NCBI GenBank assembly: GCA_002067045.1
Contig: MVPZ01000099.1
Span: forward strand, 1-31,923
DNA from: Methanomassiliicoccales archaeon PtaB.Bin134
Lineage (GTDB): Archaea; Thermoplasmatota; Thermoplasmata; Methanomassiliicoccales; UBA472
Direction: 5' to 3'
DNA: 31,923 nucleotides
Part shown: in pieces, positions 21,140 through 28,323 of the stretch
How positions within the stretch are numbered: the stretch's first letter is position 1
Layout: every line of letters begins with the position of its first letter
Program-made: the position numbers and the translations under genes
The notes under the pieces: generated by a model
What the model saw: the letters and a program-made list of their open reading frames with translations, nothing else
Told to the model about the DNA's origin: nothing
Database searches by the model: none

Positions 21140-21207
21140 GATTGCGCCAAAGGCCCAGTGGAGGCACTCCGGAACTGGGTGGGGGAACGTGGCGCTGGCA
21201 ATCTTCT
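21140..21207 (+). ncRNA. Candidate structured small RNA upstream of tbp
   Basis: GATTG (21140-21144) pairs with CAATC (21199-21203), then CGCCA with TGGCG across a 4-nt bulge CTGG. An inner hairpin has CCCAG/CTGGG enclosing GGAG/CTCC. A TATA box lies about 26 nt before the 5' end and TTCTAAT follows the 3' end. There is no reading frame here and tbp has its own TATA boxes further on. It does not match tRNA, C/D or H/ACA guide, SRP or RNase P signatures that I can recognise. A cis-regulatory role is an alternative. Confidence 0.4.
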
Positions 21208-21230
21208 AATATAAGCAAATACCGAAAACC

Positions 21231-21250
21231 TTTATAAAGGGGTATATAAA
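21231..21250 (+). promoter_or_regulatory. Two TATA boxes of tbp
   Basis: TTTATAAA (21231-21238) and TATATAAA (21243-21250) lie 4 nt apart. The first predicts a start near 21261, giving a 12-nt leader with AAGGTGA. The second predicts a start at about 21273, exactly the likely TTG start codon. Two good TATA boxes before the gene for the TATA-binding protein leave room for self-regulation, which is an inference. Confidence 0.55.
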
Positions 21251-21272
21251 TAACGTGGGGAAGGTGACCTAT

Positions 21273-21821
21273 TTGGCCAAGATACAGATAGAGAACGTCG
21301 TCGCTTCCACTACCCTTGGAGAAGAGCTTGACCTGCAGTCCATCGCCCTGGCGTTGGATGGAGCGGAGTACGAGCCGGAGCAGTTCCCCGGCCTGATCTA
21401 CCGGTTGAAGGACCCCAAGACCGCGACGTTGCTCTTCCGCAGCGGAAAGGTGGTGTGCACCGGGGCCAAGTCCCTTCCGCACGTAGAGATCGCCATAAAC
21501 AAGGTCGCCAAGCAGATCGAGAAGGCGGGCATCAAGATCAAGGTCAAGCCGAAGATCGATGTGCAGAACATCGTGGCCTCCTCGGACCTGGGTCAGGAGA
21601 TCAACCTGAACGCCATAGCCATATCCCTGGGGCTGGAGCGCGTGGAGTACGAGCCGGAGCAGTTCCCCGGGCTCGTGTACCGCATCGACGTCCCAAAGGT
21701 CGTGGTGCTGCTGTTCGGCTCCGGCAAGCTGGTGTGCACCGGGGCCAAGAAGGAAGAGGATGTGGCCGCCGCGGTGGAGAAGATCACCGAGGAGCTGAAG
21801 GCCGCGGGCCTGTTGAAGTGA
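21273..21821 (+). CDS. tbp: TATA-box-binding protein
   Basis: A general transcription factor. Two direct repeats form the saddle: IENVVASTTLGEELDLQSIAL...EYEPEQFPGLIYR and VQNIVASSDLGQEINLNAIAI...EYEPEQFPGLVYR, each followed by LLF(R/G)SGK(V/L)VCTGAK. 182 residues if the TTG at 21273 is used, chosen because AAGGTGA lies 5 nt upstream and the family starts just here; the frame extends to a GTG at 21255. It has no acidic C-terminal tail. Its stop overlaps the next gene's GTG. Confidence 0.96.
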   Translation: MAKIQIENVVASTTLGEELDLQSIALALDGAEYEPEQFPGLIYRLKDPKTATLLFRSGKVVCTGAKSLPHVEIAINKVAKQIEKAGIKIKVKPKIDVQNIVASSDLGQEINLNAIAISLGLERVEYEPEQFPGLVYRIDVPKVVVLLFGSGKLVCTGAKKEEDVAAAVEKITEELKAAGLLK

Positions 21822-22654
21822 TATTCGATTTCCCGGTCCTCGACAACCATGTGCACCTTCAACCTGGTGGACGCAACGTCGAGGCCGTCAGGGACTTTTT
21901 GAAGGCGGGCGGGACGCATCTCATAGTCAGCCATATGCCCTACCATGAGACGCCGGTCCGTTCCGCGGACGATTTCCGAGGAGCGTACGCCATCACCCTG
22001 CGGATGACCGAATTGGCTCGTTCGGTGGGTGCTTCGGCCTTCGCCACGCTGGGACCGTACCCGGTGCAGCTCCTGGAACTCGTGGAGAGCATGCCCCTGG
22101 ACCAGGCCACTGAGGTCATGAAGGGCGGGATGGACATCGCCGCGGAGCTGGTCCGAGAAGGGAAGGCCGTGGCCTTGGGAGAGATCGGCCGCCCTCACTT
22201 CCCAGTTCCGGAAGAGGTCATGGCCGCCTCCAATGACATCCTGTCGTACGGCATGCGCCTGGCCAGGGAGTGCGGATGCCCGGTGGTGATACATGCCGAG
22301 AGCGCCACCCCGGAGAGCATGGCGGACCTGGCGAGCATGGCGGACAGGGTCGGACTTCCCAGGGGCAAGGTGGTCAAGCACTACTGCGGCCCGCTGGTGG
22401 CCCCGGAGGAGAACCACGGCGTTTACCCGTCGGTGCTGGCCTCGAGGGGCATGGTGCATGAGGCCCTGTCCAAGGGGGACCGCTTCCTCCTGGAGACGGA
22501 CTTCATGGACGACCTGAGCAGGCCGGGTGCGGTCCTGGCCATCACCACCGTGCCCAAGCGCATGCGGCAGCTGGTGGAGAAGGGGATGGACGAGAAGGTC
22601 CTGTGGAAGATCAACAAGGACAACCCCGAGAAGGTGTATGGGATCGAGGTCTAG
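21818..22654 (+). CDS. TIM-barrel metal-dependent hydrolase (TatD-like, COG1099 type)
   Basis: A 278-residue amidohydrolase-fold protein. The metal-binding DNHVHL is near the N-terminus (residues 9-14), SHMPYHE, VALGEIGRPHF, VVIHAES, VVKHYCG and LLETDFMDD mark the successive strand ends with His, Glu and Asp ligands. The start is GTG at 21818, overlapping the tbp stop as GTGA, so it is translationally coupled to tbp. The archaeal family is uncharacterised; whether it is a DNase like TatD or a small-molecule hydrolase is unknown. Its TAG shares a CTAG with the convergent acylphosphatase gene. Confidence 0.85.
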   Translation: MIFDFPVLDNHVHLQPGGRNVEAVRDFLKAGGTHLIVSHMPYHETPVRSADDFRGAYAITLRMTELARSVGASAFATLGPYPVQLLELVESMPLDQATEVMKGGMDIAAELVREGKAVALGEIGRPHFPVPEEVMAASNDILSYGMRLARECGCPVVIHAESATPESMADLASMADRVGLPRGKVVKHYCGPLVAPEENHGVYPSVLASRGMVHEALSKGDRFLLETDFMDDLSRPGAVLAITTVPKRMRQLVEKGMDEKVLWKINKDNPEKVYGIEV

Positions 22655-22923
22655 TGCAGGACCTCGAACCCCTGCAGCCCTTCCGGCTCCTGTACAGTGA
22701 TGTCCGTCTGGGTGACCTCGGCGCTGGGGTGCTCGTGCTTCAGCTTGCGGATGATCTCCTGCACCGATTGCCTCTGCCCCTCGAAGACCGCCATCACCGT
22801 CCCGTCCGGCATGTTCCTGATGTAGCCGCTCAGGGAGAGCATCTCCGCCCAACGACGGGCGTATTGGCGGAAGTACACGCCCTGCACCCTTCCCCTGAAG
22901 ATCACCGAGACGCGGTAGGTCAT
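22651..22923 (-). CDS. acyP: Acylphosphatase
   Basis: A 90-residue enzyme hydrolysing acyl phosphates. The phosphate-binding loop with the catalytic Arg, GRVQGVYFRQYAR, and the Asn-containing GYIRNMPDGTVMAVFEG are complete. Length is normal. Its stop TAG overlaps the hydrolase stop inside CTAG. The promoter region is shared with ftsZ1, which is divergent. Confidence 0.95.
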   Translation of the reverse strand: MTYRVSVIFRGRVQGVYFRQYARRWAEMLSLSGYIRNMPDGTVMAVFEGQRQSVQEIIRKLKHEHPSAEVTQTDITVQEPEGLQGFEVLH

Positions 22924-22979
22924 GGCTAGTCATCTGTAGTTGCGATGATATCAAATTACCGACCCCTGGGGCGCAAGAA

Positions 22980-23010
22980 TATTTAATAGAAATGATATAT
23001 CGTCAGACAA
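22980..23010 (+). promoter_or_regulatory. Promoter and operator-like motif of the first ftsZ1 gene
   Basis: The TATA box TATTTAATA (22980-22988) predicts a start near 23011. Between them lies ATATATCGTCAGACAA (22995-23010), which matches the left arm at the RHH-ftsZ2 promoter at 15 of 16 positions. TCAGAC-AA-GTCGGA (23003-23016) is also a quasi-palindrome. An 8-bp palindrome TGATATCA at 22946-22953 has a second copy at 21098-21105. Binding here would block the polymerase. Confidence 0.62.
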
Positions 23011-23044
23011 GTCGGAAGATGGCTTTGGCCGAAGGATGGGATGG

Positions 23045-24169
23045 ATGATGAGATCACTTGTTGAGGAAGCTCTAGCTAGGGATGCCGCTCCCGCAAAGCC
23101 GGAGATGGCACCGAATTTTGGATACCAGCAGTTGGATTCCACTGACGCTGAACTGATAGAGCTCTTACAGAAACTGAAGACGAACATCAAGATCGTGGGC
23201 TGCGGGGGCGGCGGTTCGAACACCATCAACCGCATCTCCGAGGAGAACATCTCCGGACTGGAGACCTATGCCGCGAACACCGACGCCCAGCACCTTCTGG
23301 CAACCAGGGCTCAGCACAAGATCCTGCTGGGGCGCCGCAGCACCAGGGGGTTGGGCGCGGGGGCCCTTCCGCAGGTGGGGGAGCAGGCCGCGCGCGAGGC
23401 CGAGGAGGAGATCCGGAAGGCCGTGGTCGACGCCCACATCGTGTTCGTCACCGCAGGGATGGGCGGAGGGACCGGAACCGGTTCCGCGGCCGTGGTGGCC
23501 AACATCGCCAAGGAGATGGGGGCGCTTACCATAGCGGTCACCACCACCCCCTTCAAGGGCGAGGGGCGCATGCGCATGGAGAACGCCGAGTGGGGGCTGC
23601 AGCGCCTCCGTGGCACGGCCGACACGGTTATCGTCATCCCCAACGACAAGCTCATCGAGCTTTATCCCCGCCTGGGACTGAACCAGGCCTTCAAGATGGC
23701 CGACGAGGTCCTGACCAAGGCCATTAAGGGGATCACCGAGCTCATAACCAAGCCCGGGCTGGTCAACCTGGACTTCAACGACGTCAAGACCATCATGAAG
23801 GGTGCCGGGGTGGCCATGATCGGGCTGGGCGAGAGCGACGGCCATGCGGAGGACCGGGCCAAGGAGGCCATCGACCGGGCCCTGAGCTCCCCGCTGCTGG
23901 AGGTGGACATCGCTGGCGCCAACGGCGTCCTGGTGAACGTCATCGGCGGGCCGGACATGACCATATCCGACGCGGAGTTCATAGCCGAGGAGGTCCAGCG
24001 CAAGGTCAGCCCTGACGCCAGGATCATCTGGGGTGCCGCGGTGGACCCCACCCTGGAGAAGACCATACGCGTGATGGTCGTGGTCGCCGGGGTAAAGTCC
24101 AAGCAGATCCTGGGCGCCCCGAACGACACCGACAAGTTGAAGAAGGCCGACCTGGACTTCATCAGGTGA
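23045..24169 (+). CDS. ftsZ1: Cell division protein FtsZ, FtsZ1-type (copy a)
   Basis: 374 residues. [17 protein letters not shown] opens the GTPase domain (about 48-63), GGGTGTG is at about 140-146, and the T7 loop reads [29 protein letters not shown] and [12 protein letters not shown] are FtsZ1-like. The N-terminal about 45 residues are a variable tail. The C-terminus ends LDFIR, shared with copy b. Tandem ATGs at 23045 and 23048 compete, and one at 23036 is also in frame; GGATGG upstream suits the later ones. The following methyltransferase overlaps its stop. It is very similar to the FtsZ at 25477, indicating duplication. Confidence 0.94.
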   Translation: MMRSLVEEALARDAAPAKPEMAPNFGYQQLDSTDAELIELLQKLKTNIKIVGCGGGGSNTINRISEENISGLETYAANTDAQHLLATRAQHKILLGRRSTRGLGAGALPQVGEQAAREAEEEIRKAVVDAHIVFVTAGMGGGTGTGSAAVVANIAKEMGALTIAVTTTPFKGEGRMRMENAEWGLQRLRGTADTVIVIPNDKLIELYPRLGLNQAFKMADEVLTKAIKGITELITKPGLVNLDFNDVKTIMKGAGVAMIGLGESDGHAEDRAKEAIDRALSSPLLEVDIAGANGVLVNVIGGPDMTISDAEFIAEEVQRKVSPDARIIWGAAVDPTLEKTIRVMVVVAGVKSKQILGAPNDTDKLKKADLDFIR

Positions 24170-24939
24170 TGACCTCGGACCAGGACCCGACCGCCCGTTT
24201 CGACGGGCGGGAGGACGATTACGACAGGTATCGTCCAGGGTACCCCGAGGGAATGGTCCGTCTGCTGCGCGAGAGGGGCATCCTGTCCAACAGCACGATC
24301 GTGGCCGACATCGGGTCTGGGACCGGCATTCTTACCGCCATGCTGCTCCGCCAAGGAGCTGTGGTATATGCCGTGGAGCCGAATGCCCGCATGCGGTCCA
24401 AGGCCGAGGCAAGGTTCAAAGGCGAAAAGAACTTCTTCAGCGTGCCGAAGAGGGCTGAGGAGACCGGGCTTCCGGGCGGCAGCGTGGACCTGGTCACCGC
24501 CGCGCAGTCCTTCCATTGGTTCGATCCATTGGGCTGCCGGCGCGAGTTCATCAGGATCCTGCGTCCCGGAGGGTGGGTGATGCTGGTCTGGAACAATCGG
24601 CTGGACGATCGGGGGGATTTCAACATCGCCTACGAGCGCATGCTCAAAAAGCATAACGCGGACGATTCCCGAGGAATGTCCGACGACGAGCTGGACAGAA
24701 GGATAGGCGACTTATTCAGCGGAGATCCAGAGAGGCACGACTTCGACAACTGCCAGCAGCTAGACCTCGAGGGCCTGAAGGGGCGATTGCGTTCCTCCTC
24801 CTATTGTCCCCGGCCGGGGGATCCTGGCTTCGTACCTCTGATGGAAGACCTGGATGCGCTGTTCCATGCTCACCAGAGGGGCGACACCGTTCTGATGATG
24901 TATCGCACCGAGGTCTACCTTGGAAAATTGATGCCATAG
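24169..24939 (+). CDS. Class I SAM-dependent methyltransferase
   Basis: 256 residues, Rossmann-fold methyltransferase of the Methyltransf_11 kind. Motif [17 protein letters not shown] binds [13 protein letters not shown] is the acidic post-motif, and [10 protein letters not shown] with [14 protein letters not shown] complete the core. The ATG at 24169 overlaps the ftsZ1 stop (TGATG); a GTG one codon upstream is possible. The substrate is unknown. Coupling to ftsZ1 hints at coexpression with division, but no functional link is shown. Confidence 0.85.
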   Translation: MTSDQDPTARFDGREDDYDRYRPGYPEGMVRLLRERGILSNSTIVADIGSGTGILTAMLLRQGAVVYAVEPNARMRSKAEARFKGEKNFFSVPKRAEETGLPGGSVDLVTAAQSFHWFDPLGCRREFIRILRPGGWVMLVWNNRLDDRGDFNIAYERMLKKHNADDSRGMSDDELDRRIGDLFSGDPERHDFDNCQQLDLEGLKGRLRSSSYCPRPGDPGFVPLMEDLDALFHAHQRGDTVLMMYRTEVYLGKLMP

Positions 24940-24969
24940 TATGGCAGATACCTGTTAGGCCAACCGCCC

Positions 24970-25167
24970 CTACATCTCCCCGTACTGGAACAGTTCCTCA
25001 ATGGACACCCGGAAGAACATGGCCATCTTGAAGGCCAGTTCGAGCGACGGGTCGTAACGCTCCTTCTCGATGGCGATCACCGTCTGCCTGGTAATGCCCA
25101 GCTTCTCCGCCAACTCCTCCTGGGTAAGGTTGGTCATGGTCCGGTACACCCGCAGGCGGTTCTTCAT
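24970..25167 (-). CDS. Small XRE-family transcriptional regulator
   Basis: 65 residues, a single helix-turn-helix. The sequence NLTQEELAEKLGITRQTVIAIEKERYDPSLELAFKMAMFF is the compact archaeal/bacterial HTH_3 pattern, and ISRQTI-like recognition helix residues are clear. A GGTGA lies 8 nt before the ATG. It faces ftsZ1b across an AT-rich region containing TTACA/TGTAA repeats and may control itself, ftsZ1b or both. That target assignment is an inference from position. Confidence 0.85.
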   Translation of the reverse strand: MKNRLRVYRTMTNLTQEELAEKLGITRQTVIAIEKERYDPSLELAFKMAMFFRVSIEELFQYGEM

Positions 25168-25476
25168 CGTCTATTCACCATCTTGCTGTCAAGCATGATT
25201 TACATTATGAATATTAAACTTTACTTTTTGTAAAATAAATATTACATTTTGTCATTTTATATATACATAAGTCAAATTAAATATTCCTTTACGAATCTTT
25301 TTTTCGTAATTATTAACAATCCAGATGTTGTCATTTGACCGTAATTCAATTCTGAAAAAATTATATTTATAGCCTGTTGGCACCGAAATGTATTAAAATT
25401 TGCATCACCTCATAGTTCTCAGACGTGAGGCAGCCAAGGGCTTCAGCCGCCAGCCGCCCCCGTCAGAGGCCCCTCC
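25168..25476. promoter_or_regulatory. AT-rich divergent regulatory region between the XRE regulator and ftsZ1b
   Basis: No gene is seen in these 309 nt. About 25190-25400 is very AT-rich against GC-rich surroundings. It holds TGTAA (25229-25233)/TTACA (25242-25246) as a perfect 5-bp inverted repeat with an 8-nt spacer, a further TTACA at 25200-25204 and TTAC at 25221, and a perfect 7-bp inverted repeat TTACGAA (25289-25295)/TTCGTAA (25303-25309) around a T-rich 7-nt spacer. These are candidate operators. The ftsZ1b leader after about 25395 turns GC-rich. Confidence 0.6.
25361..25372 (+). promoter_or_regulatory. TATA box of ftsZ1b
   Basis: TTATATTTATAG predicts a start near 25394 and a leader of about 80 nt, much longer than other leaders in this window. 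A second AT-rich element, TGTATTAAAA near 25389, would start transcription around 25420. Confidence 0.5.
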
Positions 25477-26580
25477 ATGAAATCATTCATCAGCGATGCG
25501 ATGTCCCGAGCCGGTCCGGCGAACGAATCCAGCATGTCCACCTACAAGGCCCAGTCGGCCGAGGACGAGGAGCTGGAAAAGATCTTGATGAGCCTGAAGA
25601 CCAACATCAAGATCCTGGGATGCGGAGGTGGAGGCTCGAACACCGTGGACCGCCTGTACGCCACCAACATCAAGGACGCCGAGCTGTACGCGGTGAACAC
25701 CGACGCCCAGCACCTGCTGATCACCCGGGCCCACAAGAAGATCCTGCTGGGCCGCAGGAGCACCAAGGGACTGGGCGCGGGAGCCCTCCCGCAGGTGGGG
25801 GAGGAGGCAGCGCGCGAGGCCGAGGAGGACCTGCGCAAGGTGCTCATGGGCGCGGACATCGTGTTCGTCACCGCCGGTCTAGGCGGTGGAACTGGTACTG
25901 GTTCCGCCCCCTACATCGCCCAGATGGCCAAGGAGATGGGGGCACTGACCATTGCGATAGTGACCTCCCCGTTCAAGGCCGAGGGCTCCATACGCGCGGA
26001 GAACGCCGAGTGGGGCATGGAGAGGCTGCGCGCGGTGGCCGATACGGTCATCGTCATCCCCAACGACAAGCTCCTGGACCTGGTCCCCCGTTACTCCATC
26101 AACGCCGCCTTCAAGGTGGCTGACGAGGTGCTCATGCGGGCCATTAAGGGCATCACCGAGCTCATCACCCGCCCCGGCCTGGTCAACCTGGACTTCAACG
26201 ATCTGAAGACCATCATGAAGGGCGGCGGAGTGGCCATGATCGGCATGGGCGAGGGCGAGGACGACGACAAGGTGGAGCAGGCCATCAACGAGGCGATCAA
26301 CTCTCCGCTCATCGACGTGGACATCACCGGCGCCAACGGCGTCCTCATCAACGTGGTCGGCGGCGAGGACATGACCGTCAGCGAGGCCGAGAAGGTGGCC
26401 GAGATGATCCAGTCCAAGGTCAACCCCAACGCCAGGATCATATGGGGCGCCTCGGTCGATCCGGCCCTGGAGAACAAGATCCGGGTGATGGTGGTGGTGA
26501 CTGGCGTCAAGTCCAAGTATATCCTGGGCCCGAAGGAGTCCGCCATGCCCAAGGGGATGGCCGTGGACTTCATCAGGTAA
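25477..26580 (+). CDS. ftsZ1: Cell division protein FtsZ, FtsZ1-type (copy b)
   Basis: 367 residues. [17 protein letters not shown] begins at about residue 43, GGGTGTG is at about 136-142 and the T7 loop reads [12 protein letters not shown]. Most of the core is identical or nearly so to copy a ([33 protein letters not shown]), with different N-terminal tails. It ends VDFIR. The ATG at 25477 follows a weak GAGG. It has its own, quite different promoter region without a clear copy of the motif found before copy a and the RHH gene. Confidence 0.94.
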   Translation: MKSFISDAMSRAGPANESSMSTYKAQSAEDEELEKILMSLKTNIKILGCGGGGSNTVDRLYATNIKDAELYAVNTDAQHLLITRAHKKILLGRRSTKGLGAGALPQVGEEAAREAEEDLRKVLMGADIVFVTAGLGGGTGTGSAPYIAQMAKEMGALTIAIVTSPFKAEGSIRAENAEWGMERLRAVADTVIVIPNDKLLDLVPRYSINAAFKVADEVLMRAIKGITELITRPGLVNLDFNDLKTIMKGGGVAMIGMGEGEDDDKVEQAINEAINSPLIDVDITGANGVLINVVGGEDMTVSEAEKVAEMIQSKVNPNARIIWGASVDPALENKIRVMVVVTGVKSKYILGPKESAMPKGMAVDFIR

Positions 26581-26589
26581 AGAAAGGAT

Positions 26590-26598
26590 TATTTATAA
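26590..26598 (+). promoter_or_regulatory. TATA box of the secE-spt5-rpl11 operon
   Basis: TATTTATAA centred about 40 nt before the secE ATG, only a few nt after the ftsZ1b stop. It predicts a start near 26621 and a leader of about 13 nt. Confidence 0.6.
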
Positions 26599-26633
26599 GG
26601 AAGGATTAGGGCGTTATCCAAGAGTGCGTGTAA

Positions 26634-26861
26634 ATGGACATAGTCGAAAAATCCTGGGAGATCCAAAAGGGGATCGAGGAACGGGCCAAACGGCTCGGCA
26701 AGGGCAAGTACGGCCGCGTCCTGAAGATGGCCAGGAAGCCCACCAACGATGAGTACGCAAAGACGATTATGATCGTCGGCTTAGGCCTGGTCCTAATCGG
26801 CGGCCTGGGCTTCGCCATATACCTCATTGTGAAATATCTCCCTGGAATGCTCGGCCTGTAG
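26634..26861 (+). CDS. secE: Preprotein translocase subunit SecE (Sec61 gamma)
   Basis: 75 residues with an amphipathic N-terminal helix, the conserved RVLKMARKPTNDEYAKTIMIVGLG and one membrane helix at about residues 45-68. This is the archaeal Sec61-gamma pattern. It clamps the SecY channel. It is followed by spt5 at 22 nt, the standard archaeal secE-spt5-rpl11 order. Confidence 0.94.
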   Translation: MDIVEKSWEIQKGIEERAKRLGKGKYGRVLKMARKPTNDEYAKTIMIVGLGLVLIGGLGFAIYLIVKYLPGMLGL

Positions 26862-26883
26862 GTCACGTTCAGGAGGGCTGAAT

Positions 26884-27747
26884 ATGAACGGTCAGGAATC
26901 AACTCAATTCCCGCAGTACGGGAACGGTCCGCTAACCCTGTCGGGGGAGAACAACGCCCAGAGGGTGACCGCCGGCAGCAGCGCCGTGTGGAAGCTCGTG
27001 CTCAAGCCCCGCCAGACCAGCAAGATGAAGGTCAGGGTGCTGTTGACCATCAGCTACGGCACCGAGGACTCCCCGGAGTGGGACATCAGCATTTCCGACG
27101 GGTCCGGGGTGCTCTGGGAGAGCGCCAAGCTCACCATCCCCGACGTGGATTTCAACATGGAGGGCCCGGGCGGGAAGGAGATCATCCTGGAGGCGGTGGC
27201 TCCCCGGGGAGCGCGCATGGATGACAGCGTCACGATCAAATTGCAGGTCTTCGCCGAGGGACAGGAATGCGGCAGCATGGAGTTCTTCGCCAATACCATG
27301 CAGTCCATACTGATCCTGAAGACCTCCATCGGCCATGAGAGGGCCGTGGTGGACGGCGTGGCCGGCAAGGCCAAGACCGGCGGGGACAAGGGCATATTCG
27401 CCCTGCTCGCCCCGGGAAAGCTGGAGGGCTACGTCTTCATGGAGGCCATGAACACCGACCTGGTCAGGGAGACCTGCCGGGGCGTGCGGAAGGCCAAAGG
27501 ACTGGTGGACGGGGAGACCAAGCTCTCGGAGATAGAGCATTTCCTGACCCCCAAGCCCCTGGTGTCCGGAATATCCGAGGGCGACGTGGTGGAGCTTGTC
27601 GCCGGCCCATTCAAGGGCGAAAAGGCTCGCGTGCAGAAGATAGACGAGAGCAAGGAAGAGATCACGGTAGAGCTTTTCGAGGCCACCGTGCCCATCCCTG
27701 TCACCGTCCGCGGGGACAGCGTGAGGGTCCTCGAGAAGGAGAGATGA
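26884..27747 (+). CDS. spt5: Transcription elongation factor Spt5 (NusG) with extra N-terminal domain
   Basis: 287 residues against about 150 for typical archaeal Spt5. The C-terminal part is standard: NGN domain at about 141-222 (SILILKTSIGHERAVVD...PGKLEGYVFMEA) and KOW domain at about 230-285 (GDVVELVAGPFKGEKARVQKID). The first about 138 residues are beta-rich (VWKLVLKP, KVRVLLTISYG, VTIKLQVFAEG) and resemble Ig-like NEW3/CARDB-type modules. An internal ATG at residue 139 sits exactly where a canonical Spt5 would start but has no ribosome site, while the ATG at 26884 has GGAGG 7 nt upstream, so the long form is the product. Confidence 0.93.
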   Translation: MNGQESTQFPQYGNGPLTLSGENNAQRVTAGSSAVWKLVLKPRQTSKMKVRVLLTISYGTEDSPEWDISISDGSGVLWESAKLTIPDVDFNMEGPGGKEIILEAVAPRGARMDDSVTIKLQVFAEGQECGSMEFFANTMQSILILKTSIGHERAVVDGVAGKAKTGGDKGIFALLAPGKLEGYVFMEAMNTDLVRETCRGVRKAKGLVDGETKLSEIEHFLTPKPLVSGISEGDVVELVAGPFKGEKARVQKIDESKEEITVELFEATVPIPVTVRGDSVRVLEKER

Positions 27748-27751
27748 TAAA

Positions 27752-28228
27752 ATGGCAGAGACTATCGAAGTGTTAGTGGATGGCGGCAAGGCCACCCCCG
27801 GCCCGCCGCTGGGACCCGCCTTGGGCCCGACGGGCATAAACGTCGTTCAGGTCGTAGGCGCGATCAACGAGAAGACCAAGGGATTCGTAGGCATGAAGGT
27901 CCCGGTCAAGGTCATAATCGACCAGAAGACCAAGACCTTCGAGATCAAGGTCGGAACTCCCCCGACCTCCGCCCTGTTGTTCAAGGAGCTGGGGATCGAG
28001 AAGGGCGCTGGCGCCCCCAAGGCCGGAAAGGCCGGTAACATCACCATCGAGCAGGCTAAGAAGATCGCCCACATGAAGCAGGACTCCCTCACCGGCGCCG
28101 ACATGAAGGCGCAGGTCCTGGAGGTCCTGGGCACCTGCGTCTCCTGCGGCATAACCGTGGAAGGCAAGGAGGCCAAGGACATGCAGGCGGAGATCAAGGC
28201 CGGAAAGTGGGACGCCCAGCTTTCATAA
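27752..28228 (+). CDS. rpl11: Ribosomal protein L11
   Basis: 158 residues, large-subunit protein of the GTPase-associated centre. The N-terminal GGKATPGPPLGPALGPTG is the Pro/Gly-rich linker and KGFVGMKVPVKV follows. The C-terminal rRNA-binding half contains GKAGNITIEQAKKIAHMKQ and a CVSCGITVEGK ending. The ribosome site AAGGAGAG overlaps the end of spt5. Confidence 0.96.
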   Translation: MAETIEVLVDGGKATPGPPLGPALGPTGINVVQVVGAINEKTKGFVGMKVPVKVIIDQKTKTFEIKVGTPPTSALLFKELGIEKGAGAPKAGKAGNITIEQAKKIAHMKQDSLTGADMKAQVLEVLGTCVSCGITVEGKEAKDMQAEIKAGKWDAQLS

Positions 28229-28235
28229 ACCCCAA

Positions 28236-28256
28236 ATGATGGCCTTTGGCCATCAT
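28236..28256 (+). terminator. Hairpin terminator after rpl11
   Basis: A perfect 9-bp inverted repeat ATGATGGCC/GGCCATCAT with a 3-nt TTT loop, 8 nt after the rpl11 stop and followed by CTAATATTCTC. It separates secE-spt5-rpl11 from the inserted kinase gene and from rpl1. Confidence 0.6.
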
Positions 28257-28292
28257 CTAATATTCTCAATCATCGTTCTCATGGACAGACGG

Positions 28293-28300
28293 TTTTATTA
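28293..28300 (+). promoter_or_regulatory. TATA box of the histidine kinase gene
   Basis: TTTTATTA centred 27 nt before the ATG at 28324, predicting a leaderless transcript. No ribosome site is present there, in agreement. Confidence 0.5.
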
Positions 28301-28323
28301 ATGGCATTGCGTTCACAGGGCGC

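Noticed and set aside
21593..22954. A 453-codon minus-strand frame across the TIM-barrel hydrolase and the tbp end
   Set aside because: It overlaps three well-supported genes, has no domain pattern and reads as the complement of the hydrolase.
25400..25476. A copy of the CGTCNGACAA motif before ftsZ1b
   Set aside because: CGTCAGA at 25461 and TCAGACG near 25419 match only in part and lack the ATATAT prefix; not better than chance in a leader of this size.
27298..27747. Internal start of a short Spt5 at residue 139
   Set aside because: The Met sits at the right place but no ribosome site or promoter precedes it, while the upstream ATG has GGAGG at good spacing.
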